Shown here: one piece after another, positions 31,529 through 40,917 of the stretch
Numbering within the stretch: the stretch's first letter is position 1
Layout of the letters: each line of letters begins with the position of its first letter
DNA from: Salmonella enterica subsp. diarizonae
GTDB lineage: Bacteria; Pseudomonadota; Gammaproteobacteria; Enterobacterales; Enterobacteriaceae
NCBI RefSeq assembly: GCF_008692785.1
Contig: NZ_VXJV01000009.1
Span: 1-64,000 of the forward strand
DNA: 64,000 bases
Direction of reading: 5' to 3'
Notes under the pieces: generated by a model
Told to the model about the DNA's origin: nothing
The model's input: only the letters and a program-made list of their open reading frames with translations
Databases searched by the model: none
Made by a program: the position numbers and the translations under genes

Positions 31529-32488
31529 TCAGGCCACGCCAGATAACCAGCACCGTGCCGCAATAAACAGCGCCAGCGCCAGGGTTGAAGCGACCCACAT
31601 CAATCGAATCGTTCGGGAAATATCGTCTACGGAAATATCGCGCTGCGCGTCGCCGAGCCAGGGTTTGTCCACACGCTCGCCAAAGTAGCTATTTGGGCCA
31701 CCTAGCTGGATACCTAAGGCGCCGGCCACACAGGCTTCCGACCAGGCGCAATTTGGGCTACTGTGGTTATAACGGTCACGCCAGCCAATACGCAGCGCAT
31801 GCCAACCACTCAGGCGACAAAGTTCTGCCGCAATGCCCAGCAACAGCCAGCTCAGTCGGGCGGGAAGATAGTTCGCTACGTCGTCCATACGGGCGCTAAC
31901 CATACCAATCGCCCGATACTTTTCATGTTTGTAGCCCACCATTGAATCCAGGGTATTGACGGCTTTGTAGGCCATAGCCAGCGGCACGCCGCCGAGAAAG
32001 AGGAAAAAGAGCGGCGCGATAATGCCGTCAACGGTGTTCTCTGCAACCGTTTCCACCACGGCGCGATTGATCTGCTCTGGCTGAAGTTGCAACGTATCGC
32101 GCCCGACGATCCAGGAGAGTTTTATTCGGCTTTCCGCAAGGTCGTCCTCCCGTAACGGTCGTTCAACCTCCTGCGCGGCGCGGGCCAGAGAGCGTCCGGC
32201 CAGCGTGGTAAAGATCATCCAGACTTCGACGCTCCAGCCAAACCAGGGATGAATCCGCTGCGCCAGCGCCAGTACGCCCCACGCCATGCCCCAGGTCGCC
32301 CCGACAACCACAATCCACATTACGCCGCCGCCAATCCGCAGCGCTTTGTCGCTGTGACAATAGCGACGCACAATTCGCTGCACAAACGTGATTAAACGAC
32401 CTATCCAGCGTACCGGATGAGGCCAGTGTTGAGGGTCGCCGATGATAAAATCCAGCACCCAGGCGATACACCAGGCAAGGATCGTCAT
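31529..32488 (-). CDS. cbiB: Adenosylcobinamide-phosphate synthase CbiB
   Basis: An integral membrane enzyme that attaches the aminopropanol (phosphate) arm to adenosylcobyric acid. The L-threonine-phosphate precursor derives from PduX, encoded later in this window. The motifs DFIIGDPQHWPHPVRWIG, VVETVAENTVDGIIAPLFF and MDDVANYLPARLS are typical. The start MTILAW gives 319 residues; the longer frame lies inside cbiA. It overlaps cbiA by four bases. Confidence 0.96.
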   Translation of the reverse strand: MTILAWCIAWVLDFIIGDPQHWPHPVRWIGRLITFVQRIVRRYCHSDKALRIGGGVMWIVVVGATWGMAWGVLALAQRIHPWFGWSVEVWMIFTTLAGRSLARAAQEVERPLREDDLAESRIKLSWIVGRDTLQLQPEQINRAVVETVAENTVDGIIAPLFFLFLGGVPLAMAYKAVNTLDSMVGYKHEKYRAIGMVSARMDDVANYLPARLSWLLLGIAAELCRLSGWHALRIGWRDRYNHSSPNCAWSEACVAGALGIQLGGPNSYFGERVDKPWLGDAQRDISVDDISRTIRLMWVASTLALALFIAARCWLSGVA

Positions 32489-33864
32489 GATACGCGCCTC
32501 GCCGCCGCCAGCCAGTGCTGCAACATTTCCGGACGCTGGGCGAAATGGACATGCAGGTAGCTGGCAAACGTGTTGCCTGTCTGCCAGCCGCCAGTCCATT
32601 CCTGTAACACGCGGTCATCGCGAACCTTACGACAGGCCATAACGGCGGGTGTTTCGGGGATAAAATCTGAGTAGTGAAATTCATGGCCGCGCACTATCTC
32701 GCCAGGCGCCGCCAATAGCGTTGGCTGCATAGCCCGCGCTTCACAGTAACCAAAGCGGGTAAGTCGCTTACCCATTTTGCTGTGGCCGGGGATAATATCC
32801 GCCATCTGATGAATTTCTCCGCCGCTATCCTCCAGAGTGCTCCCCAGATACATCAGACCGCCACACTCCGCATAAATCGCCGCGCCGCGCTGATGCGCAG
32901 CCCGCAAATGTTTTAACATCATCGTATTTGCCGCCAGATCCGCGGCGTATAATTCAGGATATCCACCGCCCAGCCAGATCATCTGACAGTCAGGCAATAT
33001 GCGGTCATGCAGTGGGCTAAAACGCACAATGTTAACGCCGGCACGTTCCAGCAAATCGATGTTGTCGGGGTAATAAAAGTTAAAGGCTTCATCATCCGCC
33101 AGAGCAAGCGTCAGCCCTGCCCCCGCCGTTTTACCTGGGCGTTCAGGCCACGTTCCCGCCGGAAGCGCTGATAACAGACTCAGCGAGAGTAGCGCATCCA
33201 CATCCACTGTTTGTTCCAGCGTAGCGACAAAATCATGCCATGATTGCTGATTGACGAGGGATTCTCTGGCGGTAATCAACCCCAGGTGGCGTTCAGGTAA
33301 TGCGACGCCGTCGCAAGGAGGGACATACCCCAGTACCGGCAGTGAGCAATAATGTTCAATGGCATTTTTGAGGAGCTGATAGTGGGCGTCGCTAGTGACG
33401 CGATTCACAATCACGCCCGCGAGGTTGAGGGTCGGGTCGAAGTGCTGAAATCCCATAACGGTAGCCGCAAGCGACGTTGAAACAGCCTTGCCGTCCACCA
33501 GTAGTATGACCGGGCAGCCAAGCTGTTTTGCCATTGCGGCTGTACTGCAATAATTGGGGTCGACGCCATAGCCGTCATACAGCCCCATGACCCCCTCAAT
33601 GACGGCGACATCCGCCCGCTGCATTTGTTCGCAAAATAAGGCGTTGAGAACAGGAGGAGGAAGCATGAAACTGTCAAGATTACGGGACACCACGCCACAG
33701 ATAGCGGTATGCCAGCCGGTATCAAGGTAATCTGGCCCAACTTTAAACGGCTGTACGCGCAGCGCGCGTTTTTGCAGCAGCCTCAGCAAACCAAGCGTCA
33801 CCGTGGTTTTGCCACAACCGCTTCCTGTGCCTGCAAGAATAAATGCGTGATGCCTTGCCGCCAT
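32485..33864 (-). CDS. cbiA: Cobyrinate a,c-diamide synthase CbiA
   Basis: First gene of the cob operon. It amidates the a and c acetate groups of cobyrinic acid using glutamine and ATP. The N-terminal P-loop is FILAGTGSGCGKTTVTLGLL; the central VAVIEGVMGLYDG and the C-terminal glutaminase motif IYAECGGLMYLG (Cys near residue 330) complete it. At 459 residues it is full length. Its ATG lies just beyond a hairpin overlapping the Shine-Dalgarno (33867-33884), downstream of the B12 riboswitch, so translation is the expected control point. Confidence 0.97.
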   Translation of the reverse strand: MAARHHAFILAGTGSGCGKTTVTLGLLRLLQKRALRVQPFKVGPDYLDTGWHTAICGVVSRNLDSFMLPPPVLNALFCEQMQRADVAVIEGVMGLYDGYGVDPNYCSTAAMAKQLGCPVILLVDGKAVSTSLAATVMGFQHFDPTLNLAGVIVNRVTSDAHYQLLKNAIEHYCSLPVLGYVPPCDGVALPERHLGLITARESLVNQQSWHDFVATLEQTVDVDALLSLSLLSALPAGTWPERPGKTAGAGLTLALADDEAFNFYYPDNIDLLERAGVNIVRFSPLHDRILPDCQMIWLGGGYPELYAADLAANTMMLKHLRAAHQRGAAIYAECGGLMYLGSTLEDSGGEIHQMADIIPGHSKMGKRLTRFGYCEARAMQPTLLAAPGEIVRGHEFHYSDFIPETPAVMACRKVRDDRVLQEWTGGWQTGNTFASYLHVHFAQRPEMLQHWLAAARRVS

Positions 33865-33866
33865 TA

Positions 33867-33884
33867 CCCTGATCCTGTTCAGGG
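33867..33884 (-). promoter_or_regulatory. RBS-sequestering hairpin before cbiA
   Basis: The sequence ccctgatcctgttcaggg is a near-perfect palindrome ending two bases before the cbiA ATG, so on the transcript the Shine-Dalgarno (aggatcaggg) is inside the stem. This is the expression platform expected for the Salmonella cob leader, where AdoCbl binding to the upstream aptamer favours RBS occlusion. Confidence 0.75.
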
Positions 33885-33971
33885 TGGTAGGGGTATACAG
33901 GTACGCGCATGTTCAGTCTTTCGACTGTACGCGTCTTCGCAACCCACTTCCCACCGAAGTTGTTGGTTATC

Positions 33972-34165
33972 ACCGACAGGCAGGTCTTCTGGCTTAGCGT
34001 CCTCCTCGCCCGTCCTTCCCAATCTTGCGATCAGTGGTCTTTACGGGGTCGTCAGCATCACAGCAGCGGGGGCTGCGGGGGATTTTCACCCCCTTCCCTA
34101 CCACAAATGTGGCAAACCTGTTGGTTTACGTTATGGCTGTACGGCACACCCATAACGGCAATTAA
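33972..34165 (-). promoter_or_regulatory. Adenosylcobalamin riboswitch (cob leader)
   Basis: On the minus strand the leader carries the hallmark elements in order: GGTTTGCC near 34110, then GGGAAGGGGGTGAAAATCCC with GCAGCCCCCGCTGC, then GGAAGGACGGGCGAGGAGG, and finally the B12 box AAGCCAGAAGACCTGCC at 33979-33995. It precedes cbiA by about 110 bases and should repress the operon when adenosylcobalamin is plentiful. The edges are approximate. Confidence 0.93.
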
Positions 34166-34461
34166 TAATGTGCTACATTTTACATTTCTGTGAGCAATAG
34201 CCTGAGCGGTTGCTCATCTGACGTTAATCTACTCATCCTTACCGGTATATTGACGATAGAACGTGTCGACAAAGCGTAATAAAACTTATCTTTCCTAACA
34301 CTGTACTTCATCACAAAAATAAAAACTGGTGCAGTTTATGCCCTAAATTTTATTATTTTGTTGCGCTATGACAATTTATTGTTACACCAGATAAATTTTC
34401 TTTCTGAAATGATTAAGATACAAAACACTATCAAAAATCGGCAATAGCAAAATATTGCTAC
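34166..34461. promoter_or_regulatory. cob operon promoter region
   Basis: About 300 bp between the riboswitch and the pocR stop codon. It is AT-rich and must contain the cob promoter. A near-palindrome (34441-34459) immediately after pocR has a matching copy upstream of pduF and is a candidate PocR site or pocR terminator. Confidence 0.55.
34441..34459. promoter_or_regulatory. Candidate regulatory palindrome (copy 1, cob side)
   Basis: gcaatagcaaaatattgct, preceded directly by aaaaatcg (34433-34440). Its core agcaaaatattgct is an almost perfect inverted repeat. Seventeen of 19 bases match the copy at 36524-36542, in the same orientation relative to the genes transcribed leftward. PocR, an AraC-type activator of both promoters, is the obvious candidate ligand; this is inference. 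Confidence 0.4.
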
Positions 34462-35373
34462 TTATATCGATGGAGGGTGAGAACTCTCATTTATCTGCTG
34501 GCGGTAAACCTGCGGTGTAACCTGATAGGTCTGGCGGAAGACTTTGCAAAAATAGCTGGTTTGCGAAAAGCCTAAATTACGTGCAATACTGGCAATACTC
34601 CAGTCACTATGGCAAAGCAATTCTCTGGCGCTAACCATCCTTTGGCGATTCACCCACGCATTAAATCCGATCCCCTGATATTTCTTGAATAGCTTACTGA
34701 AATAATAGGGGCTGAGATAGACATGTGAAGCGACATCCTCCAGACGAAGATCGTCGGACAAATGCGCATCAATATAGCGAAGCGCTTTTTTCATTTTACT
34801 GTCATGCGGGCTGGGGCCACGAGCGGTTTTGTTTGTTTCCGATTTCTGCGGATTGTCTTTGATAACCACAAAATTGAGTTGTTTTTTCAGGCAATTCTCA
34901 ACGATCAGTTTAAGCAGATCGGCGGAAGCGATAACTCGTGAATAGTCCATCTCTGGCACATTCCGAAATTCATTCAACAGCTCAGGGTCAGCCTGCCAGC
35001 GATCGTCGACATTAAGAATGTCTACCAGTTCCACGTCATTACTTAATCGAACCTGTCCGCATAAAACAAAGCCAACTAAATGCCCTGCAATTACCAGCGG
35101 AATAGAAAAATCCGTTAGCCCGGCATGACAACGATAAATACAGGGTTGATCGGACTTCGATGCCTCCAGTCCCCCGCAGCGATCGCTCATACGACAACGT
35201 GTACTATGCTGGGGATGTTGCCGCATCAACTGACAAAACGGCGTGAAATTGAATAGCTCAGATATTTCATCACCATGAATATTGACAACCACAACCGCCA
35301 GACCGGTGGCTTGTGCAAAATCCTGTGCGATTTTATTAATGAGTTCTGAGTTCAGAGCGCTCGCAGAAATCAT
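34462..35373 (-). CDS. pocR: PocR, propanediol-responsive AraC-family activator
   Basis: It activates both cob and pdu transcription in response to 1,2-propanediol. The N-terminal PocR ligand domain contains a Cys/His-rich segment (FCQLMRQHP, RCRMSDRCGG, CIYRCHAGL). The C-terminal double helix-turn-helix (RYIDAHLSDDLRLEDVASHV; SIASIARNLGFSQTSYFCKV) is AraC-type. It is 303 residues long. It lies between cob and pduF, its usual position, and is transcribed in the same direction as both. Confidence 0.97.
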   Translation of the reverse strand: MISASALNSELINKIAQDFAQATGLAVVVVNIHGDEISELFNFTPFCQLMRQHPQHSTRCRMSDRCGGLEASKSDQPCIYRCHAGLTDFSIPLVIAGHLVGFVLCGQVRLSNDVELVDILNVDDRWQADPELLNEFRNVPEMDYSRVIASADLLKLIVENCLKKQLNFVVIKDNPQKSETNKTARGPSPHDSKMKKALRYIDAHLSDDLRLEDVASHVYLSPYYFSKLFKKYQGIGFNAWVNRQRMVSARELLCHSDWSIASIARNLGFSQTSYFCKVFRQTYQVTPQVYRQQINESSHPPSI

Positions 35374-35478
35374 GATAAAACCCCTCAGTTAATTTATTGT
35401 TATAAACAAAACACATTATTTACATTCACTTTTTATTACCATTATCCTGGCCCTGATAAAAAGTACAATGACAATACC

Positions 35479-35534
35479 AAAAGTCTCCCATTGCAGGGAG
35501 ACGTTTTGATCAGTTCGTGAAAGCAGATCACGAA
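35479..35534 (-). terminator. Tandem hairpins after pduF
   Basis: Read on the minus strand, a 7-bp stem (ttcgtga/tcacgaa, 35514-35534) is followed by a second, perfect stem gtctccc-tgcaat-gggagac (35483-35502) and TTTT. The second is a good intrinsic terminator between pduF and pocR, so pocR probably relies partly on its own promoter. Confidence 0.75.
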
Positions 35535-35550
35535 ATTATCTCACCTGTTT

Positions 35551-36384
35551 TTACGATACATCATTGCTGTGAATCTGGTTCGCATTTTCTTCCGGTTTAC
35601 AGCGATTACAAGGTAAATTCTTACCAATAAAATAGCGATATATGGCCGCTCCGGCACAGGCGCCGATAACAGGCGCGACAATCGGCACGATAAAGTAAGG
35701 GATCTCTCGCCCACCGCTCATCGCCATGTTCCCCCACCCCGCTAACCATGTGAACAGTTTGGGGCCGAAATCACGCGCCGGATTCATTGCAAAACCGGTA
35801 AGAGGCCCGGTAGACGCGCCGATAACGGCAACCAGTATCCCAATAAGCAAAGGCGCAAGCGGCCCTTTAGGAACGCCATTGCCATCATCCGTCAATGCCA
35901 TGATCATGCCCATCAGAATCGACGTAATTACCACTTCCACTAACGCCGCCTGCCATACATTTAGCGCTGCGGCCGGATAGGTACTGAAAATGCTGGCTAA
36001 TTGCAAACTTTCGACGCTACCGCGCACCATATGATGCGCAGTCTCAAATTCAATAAAAAGGCTACTATAAAGCGCATACGCCAGCAGAGCGCCGCCAAAA
36101 GCGCCGGCAACCTGGGCAATAATATAAGGCAATACTTTCTGCCTGGGAAAGCAGGCAAACAGCCACAGCGCGATTGTCACCGCAGGATTAAGATGTCCGC
36201 CGGAGATCCCGGCCGTAAGGTAAACGGCCAGTGAAATCCCAAGCCCCCAAATAATGCAAATCTCCCATAATCCGAGGCTGGCGCCTGCGACTTTGAGCGC
36301 GCTCAAACAACCGATACCAAAAAACAAAAAGAGTCCGGTGCCTAAAAATTCCGCACCACATTGCGCTTTTAGAGAATCATTCAT
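35551..36384 (-). CDS. pduF: Propanediol diffusion facilitator PduF
   Basis: A MIP/aquaglyceroporin that lets 1,2-propanediol enter the cell. Six membrane helices carry the two NPA boxes: GHLNPAVTIALW and GFAMNPARDFGPK. The D after the second NPAR is typical of glycerol facilitators. The start MNDSLKAQ gives 277 residues. My memory of the S. Typhimurium protein is about 264 residues ending after PCNRC; here the tail continues with KPEENANQIHSNDVS, suggesting a shifted stop. Confidence 0.95.
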   Translation of the reverse strand: MNDSLKAQCGAEFLGTGLFLFFGIGCLSALKVAGASLGLWEICIIWGLGISLAVYLTAGISGGHLNPAVTIALWLFACFPRQKVLPYIIAQVAGAFGGALLAYALYSSLFIEFETAHHMVRGSVESLQLASIFSTYPAAALNVWQAALVEVVITSILMGMIMALTDDGNGVPKGPLAPLLIGILVAVIGASTGPLTGFAMNPARDFGPKLFTWLAGWGNMAMSGGREIPYFIVPIVAPVIGACAGAAIYRYFIGKNLPCNRCKPEENANQIHSNDVS

Positions 36385-36908
36385 GTGACACCTTCTGAGC
36401 AAAGTTCGTGTCCTGACCAGCGCAAGTTTCGGCTGGCGGTAGAGTACAGCTAACCTCACTATAAAAAGTGCCGCCTGTAAATTGTTGGCAACCTGCGGAC
36501 CTGTCTCCCGGAAAAATCGTGTTGCGATAGCAAAATTTTGCTTTCCCTATATTTTTATCAGCCCGTCATACGGGAAATATGAGCTATAAAATACGCCTGT
36601 GAGAATAATAAAATATTGCGCAAGCCAACTTATCAAGTTCGAATAAGCATCACATTTTGCGTCTTTCGCCATATCAAATAAAAATACTTCCGTCACTAAC
36701 AAAAATGTAAAAATGAAATAATAAAAGCAAAATAATCATATAAATAATAATATATTAAACATTAATTATCAATGAGTTATAAAAACAAAAAGCAATTTAA
36801 TCATATTGTTCCCCCATTATTTTATGATACTCAACAGCAAGTCAGCCATTCTTTTTCCTCGCATCTTCTTATAGTCATCACTATCGGGAAAACCCAGGCG
36901 AGGTCTTT
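36385..36908. promoter_or_regulatory. Divergent pduF/pduA control region
   Basis: A 524-bp very AT-rich region with promoters for pduF (left) and the pdu operon (right). It contains the palindrome at 36524-36542 and a half-like copy (aaaatattgcg, 36610-36620). The pduA ribosome binding site is gcgagg just before 36909. PocR and global factors are expected to act here. Confidence 0.7.
36524..36542. promoter_or_regulatory. Candidate regulatory palindrome (copy 2, pduF side)
   Basis: gcgatagcaaaattttgct, whose core agcaaaattttgct is a perfect 14-bp palindrome, lies about 140 bp upstream of the pduF start. An aaaaatcg block precedes it by four bases; in copy 1 the block is directly adjacent. Same-orientation similarity to 34441-34459 suggests a shared factor. 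Confidence 0.4.
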
Positions 36909-37193
36909 ATGCAACAAGAAGCGTTAGGAATGGTAGAAACCAAAGGCTTAACTGCCGCCATAGAGGCCGCAGACGCAATGGTGAAATCAGCCAATGTGAT
37001 GTTGGTCGGCTACGAAAAAATTGGCTCAGGGCTGGTAACGGTTATCGTTCGCGGCGACGTCGGCGCGGTAAAAGCGGCTACCGACGCTGGCGCGGCAGCC
37101 GCGCGAAATGTAGGAGACGTAAAAGCCGTACACGTTATCCCACGCCCACATACCGATGTAGAAAAAATCTTACCAAAAGGAATTAACCCATGA
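36909..37193 (+). CDS. pduA: Microcompartment shell hexamer PduA
   Basis: A major BMC-domain shell protein (94 residues) forming hexamers with the propanediol-permeable pore. The sequence [20 protein letters not shown] and the pore-region [20 protein letters not shown] are canonical. Its gene closely resembles pduJ at 43110-43385. It is the first gene of the pdu operon; its TGA overlaps the pduB ATG. Confidence 0.98.
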   Translation: MQQEALGMVETKGLTAAIEAADAMVKSANVMLVGYEKIGSGLVTVIVRGDVGAVKAATDAGAAAARNVGDVKAVHVIPRPHTDVEKILPKGINP

Positions 37194-38002
37194 GTAGCAA
37201 TGAACTGGTGGAACAGATCATGGCGCAAGTGATTGCCCGTGTGGCGACGCCGGAAAAAACGGTTAGTTCTGATACCCCCCATCCCAAACGAGAGACGGCT
37301 ATGGCAGAAAAAAGCTGCAGTTTAACGGAATTCGTCGGTACCGCGATTGGCGACACCATCGGTCTGGTGATCGCCAATGTAGACAGCGCCTTGTTAGAGG
37401 CGATGAAACTCGAAAAACGCTACCGCTCCATCGGTATTCTTGGCGCCCGTACTGGCGCAGGCCCCCATATTATGGCCGCGGATGAAGCGGTCAAAGCGAC
37501 TAACACTGAGGTGGTCAGTATTGAGCTACCCCGCGATACCAAAGGCGGCGCGGGTCACGGATCGCTGATCATTTTAGGCGGAAACGACGTTTCCGACGTA
37601 AAACGCGGGATCGAAGTCGCACTGAAAGAGCTCGACCGTACCTTCGGCGATGTTTACGCCAATGAAGCTGGACACATCGAGCTGCAATATACCGCACGCG
37701 CCAGCTATGCGCTTGAAAAAGCCTTTGGCGCGCCAGTTGGACGCGCCTGCGGCGTAATTGTCGGCGCCCCTGCTTCCGTCGGCGTACTGATGGCTGATAC
37801 CGCGTTGAAATCCGCCAACGTTGACGTCGTAGCGTATAGCTCTCCGGCACACGGCACCAGCTTTAGCAACGAAGCGATTCTGGTCATTTCCGGCGATTCC
37901 GGCGCAGTACGTCAGGCCGTGATCTCCGCTCGTGAAATTGGCAAAACCGTCCTTGCGACCCTCGGTGACGAACCGAAAAACGATCGCCCGTCCTATATCT
38001 GA
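37190..38002 (+). CDS. pduB: Shell trimer PduB (with internal PduB' start)
   Basis: A tandem-BMC shell protein, one of the most abundant facets of the compartment. Residues 1-37 form an amphipathic N-terminal helix ([15 protein letters not shown]) linking shell to cargo. An internal start at M38 (37301, [11 protein letters not shown]) would give the shorter PduB'. Two BMC domains follow. It overlaps pduA (ATGA) and is 270 residues long. Confidence 0.97.
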   Translation: MSSNELVEQIMAQVIARVATPEKTVSSDTPHPKRETAMAEKSCSLTEFVGTAIGDTIGLVIANVDSALLEAMKLEKRYRSIGILGARTGAGPHIMAADEAVKATNTEVVSIELPRDTKGGAGHGSLIILGGNDVSDVKRGIEVALKELDRTFGDVYANEAGHIELQYTARASYALEKAFGAPVGRACGVIVGAPASVGVLMADTALKSANVDVVAYSSPAHGTSFSNEAILVISGDSGAVRQAVISAREIGKTVLATLGDEPKNDRPSYI

Positions 38003-38020
38003 TATCCGTGAGGCTGATTC

Positions 38021-39685
38021 ATGAGATCGAAAAGATTTGAAGCGCTGGCGAAACGCCCTGTAAACCAGGACGGTTTCGTTAAGGAATGGATCGAAGAAGG
38101 CTTCATTGCAATGGAAAGCCCGAACGACCCAAAACCGTCTATCAAAATCGTTAACGGCGCCGTCACGGAGTTAGACGGTAAACCGGTGAGTGATTTTGAC
38201 CTGATTGACCACTTTATTGCCCGTTACGGCATCAATCTGGCGCGAGCGGAAGAAGTTATGGCGATGGACTCCGTAAAACTCGCCAATATGCTGTGTGACC
38301 CTAATGTGAAACGCAGCGACATTGTTCCACTCACTACCGCCATGACGCCGGCAAAAATTGTCGAAGTCGTCTCGCAGATGAATGTGGTTGAGATGATGAT
38401 GGCGATGCAAAAAATGCGCGCTCGTCGTACACCTTCTCAGCAGGCGCACGTCACCAACGTCAAAGATAATCCGGTACAGATAGCTGCGGATGCCGCCGAA
38501 GGCGCATGGCGTGGATTTGATGAACAGGAGACAACGGTAGCAGTAGCGCGTTATGCGCCGTTCAACGCTATTGCCCTTCTTGTTGGCTCACAGGTGGGCC
38601 GCCCCGGCGTACTGACCCAGTGTTCGCTGGAAGAAGCTACCGAACTCAAACTCGGGATGCTGGGCCATACCTGCTACGCCGAAACAATTTCCGTTTACGG
38701 TACGGAACCGGTCTTTACCGATGGCGATGATACGCCGTGGTCGAAAGGCTTTTTGGCCTCTTCTTACGCCTCTCGTGGCCTGAAAATGCGCTTTACCTCC
38801 GGCTCCGGCTCAGAAGTGCAGATGGGCTATGCCGAAGGCAAATCCATGCTTTATCTGGAAGCGCGCTGCATTTACATCACCAAAGCGGCTGGCGTTCAGG
38901 GGCTGCAAAACGGATCGGTCAGCTGTATTGGCGTACCGTCCGCGGTACCGTCAGGCATCCGCGCCGTATTGGCGGAAAACTTAATCTGCTCGTCGTTAGA
39001 TCTGGAATGCGCCTCCAGCAACGATCAGACCTTCACGCACTCGGATATGCGCCGTACTGCGCGCCTGCTGATGCAGTTTCTGCCGGGAACCGACTTTATT
39101 TCCTCCGGCTATTCCGCGGTACCGAACTACGACAACATGTTCGCCGGCTCTAATGAAGATGCCGAAGACTTTGACGATTACAACGTCATTCAACGCGACC
39201 TGAAAGTCGACGGCGGTCTGCGCCCGGTTCGCGAAGAAGACGTTATCGCTATCCGCAATAAAGCTGCCCGCGCGCTACAGGCCGTCTTTGCCGGTATGGG
39301 GTTGCCGCCGATCACCGATGAAGAGGTTGAGGCCGCAACTTACGCTCACGGTTCGAAAGATATGCCTGAACGCAACATCGTTGAAGATATTAAGTTCGCG
39401 CAGGACATCATCAACAAAAACCGTAACGGTCTGGAAGTGGTGAAAGCGCTTGCCAAAGGCGGCTTCCCGGATGTCGCTCAGGACATGCTCAACATTCAGA
39501 AAGCCAAGCTGACCGGAGACTACCTGCATACTTCCGCCATTATCGTCGGCAGTGGACAAGTGCTCTCGGCGGTGAACGACGTTAATGATTATGCCGGACC
39601 GGCAACAGGTTATCGCCTGCAAGGCGAACGCTGGGAAGAGATTAAAAATATCCCTGGCGCACTCGATCCCAACGAACTTGGCTAA
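38021..39685 (+). CDS. pduC: Propanediol dehydratase large subunit PduC
   Basis: The catalytic TIM-barrel subunit of adenosylcobalamin-dependent diol dehydratase, converting 1,2-propanediol to propionaldehyde inside the compartment. At 554 residues it has the conserved MRSKRFEALAKRPVNQDGF start and conserved active-site segments including VQMGYAEGKSMLYLEARC. It is the reason the neighbouring cob operon is needed. Confidence 0.98.
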   Translation: MRSKRFEALAKRPVNQDGFVKEWIEEGFIAMESPNDPKPSIKIVNGAVTELDGKPVSDFDLIDHFIARYGINLARAEEVMAMDSVKLANMLCDPNVKRSDIVPLTTAMTPAKIVEVVSQMNVVEMMMAMQKMRARRTPSQQAHVTNVKDNPVQIAADAAEGAWRGFDEQETTVAVARYAPFNAIALLVGSQVGRPGVLTQCSLEEATELKLGMLGHTCYAETISVYGTEPVFTDGDDTPWSKGFLASSYASRGLKMRFTSGSGSEVQMGYAEGKSMLYLEARCIYITKAAGVQGLQNGSVSCIGVPSAVPSGIRAVLAENLICSSLDLECASSNDQTFTHSDMRRTARLLMQFLPGTDFISSGYSAVPNYDNMFAGSNEDAEDFDDYNVIQRDLKVDGGLRPVREEDVIAIRNKAARALQAVFAGMGLPPITDEEVEAATYAHGSKDMPERNIVEDIKFAQDIINKNRNGLEVVKALAKGGFPDVAQDMLNIQKAKLTGDYLHTSAIIVGSGQVLSAVNDVNDYAGPATGYRLQGERWEEIKNIPGALDPNELG

Positions 39686-39695
39686 GAGGTGAAAA

Positions 39696-40370
39696 ATGGA
39701 AATTAATGAAAAACTGCTGCGTCAGATAATCGAAGACGTACTGTCAGAAATGCAAACCAGCGACACGCCGGTTTCGTTTCACGCCCCTTCAGCAACCGCC
39801 GCTGCACAAACCACTGCACCTGGCGGAGAATGTTTTTTGACGGAAATTGGCGAAGCGAAACAGGGAACGCAGCAGGATGAAGTCGTCATTGCCGTTGGAC
39901 CAGCGTTTGGCCTGTCACAGACCGTCAATATTGTCGGATTACCGCATAAAAGCATTCTGCGTGAAGTCATTGCCGGGATTGAAGAAGAAGGTATCAAAGC
40001 GCGTGTCATTCGCTGTTTTAAATCTTCCGATGTCGCCTTTGTAGCCGTTGAAGGCAACCGACTGAGCGGGTCTGGTATTTCTATCGGCATTCAGTCAAAG
40101 GGTACAACCGTTATTCATCAGCAAGGCCTGCCGCCGCTTTCTAACCTGGAGCTGTTTCCACAGGCACCGCTTCTGACGCTGGAGACCTATCGCCAGATTG
40201 GTAAGAACGCCGCGCGCTACGCAAAACGCGAATCACCACAGCCAGTCCCAACGCTGAACGATCAAATGGCTCGTCCGAAGTACCAGGCAAAATCGGCCAT
40301 TTTGCACATTAAAGAAACGAAATACGTTGTGACGGGTAAAAACCCGCAAGAACTGCGCGTGGCGCTTTAA
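39696..40370 (+). CDS. pduD: Propanediol dehydratase medium subunit PduD
   Basis: The medium subunit contributes to cobalamin binding. The first about 18 residues ([20 protein letters not shown]) are an amphipathic encapsulation peptide that targets the whole enzyme to the shell lumen, followed by an Ala/Pro/Thr linker (20-45). The globular part includes [20 protein letters not shown]. At 224 residues it is full length and 10 bp from pduC. Confidence 0.97.
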   Translation: MEINEKLLRQIIEDVLSEMQTSDTPVSFHAPSATAAAQTTAPGGECFLTEIGEAKQGTQQDEVVIAVGPAFGLSQTVNIVGLPHKSILREVIAGIEEEGIKARVIRCFKSSDVAFVAVEGNRLSGSGISIGIQSKGTTVIHQQGLPPLSNLELFPQAPLLTLETYRQIGKNAARYAKRESPQPVPTLNDQMARPKYQAKSAILHIKETKYVVTGKNPQELRVAL

Positions 40371-40384
40371 AAAAGGATACCTCC

Positions 40385-40903
40385 ATGAATACCGAAGCAA
40401 TTGAATCTATGGTTCGGGACGTGTTAAGCCGCATGAATAGCCTGCAGGGGCAAACCTCTGTGTCGGCCGCCGCGGGAACGTCAACGCACACGGCGAAAGT
40501 CAGCGATTATCCGCTGGCAAATAAACATCCAGAATGGGTAAAAACCGCCACCAATAAAACGCTGGATGATTTCACGCTGGAAAACGTACTGAGCGACAAC
40601 GTCACCGCCCAGGATATGCGAATTACGCCAGAAACACTGCGTATTCAGGCGGCTATCGCTAAAGATGCCGGACGCGATCGCCTCGCGATGAACTTCGAAC
40701 GCGCGGCAGAGTTAACCGCCGTACCCGACGATCGCATTCTGGAAATCTACAACGCCCTGCGTCCCTATCGCTCCACAAAAGAAGAGCTGATGGCCATCGC
40801 GGACGATCTGGAATCACGCTATCAGGCAAAGATATGCGCTACTTTCGTTCGTGAAGCCGCCACGCTGTATGTCGAACGCAAAAAACTCAAAGGCGACGAT
40901 TAA
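40385..40903 (+). CDS. pduE: Propanediol dehydratase small subunit PduE
   Basis: A 172-residue small subunit completing the (CDE)2 enzyme. It begins with an amphipathic helix resembling that of PduD (TEAIESMVRDVLSRMNSL), then an Ala/Thr-rich linker and the conserved VSDYPLANKHPEWVKT. Ends with FVREAATLYVERKKLKGDD. Confidence 0.97.
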   Translation: MNTEAIESMVRDVLSRMNSLQGQTSVSAAAGTSTHTAKVSDYPLANKHPEWVKTATNKTLDDFTLENVLSDNVTAQDMRITPETLRIQAAIAKDAGRDRLAMNFERAAELTAVPDDRILEIYNALRPYRSTKEELMAIADDLESRYQAKICATFVREAATLYVERKKLKGDD

Positions 40904-40917
40904 GCGCGGGAGCGGAT

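Noticed and set aside
35514..35534. Possible CRP site (cgtga...tcacg)
   Set aside because: The half-sites are separated by seven bases instead of six, and the position after pduF fits a transcript hairpin better.
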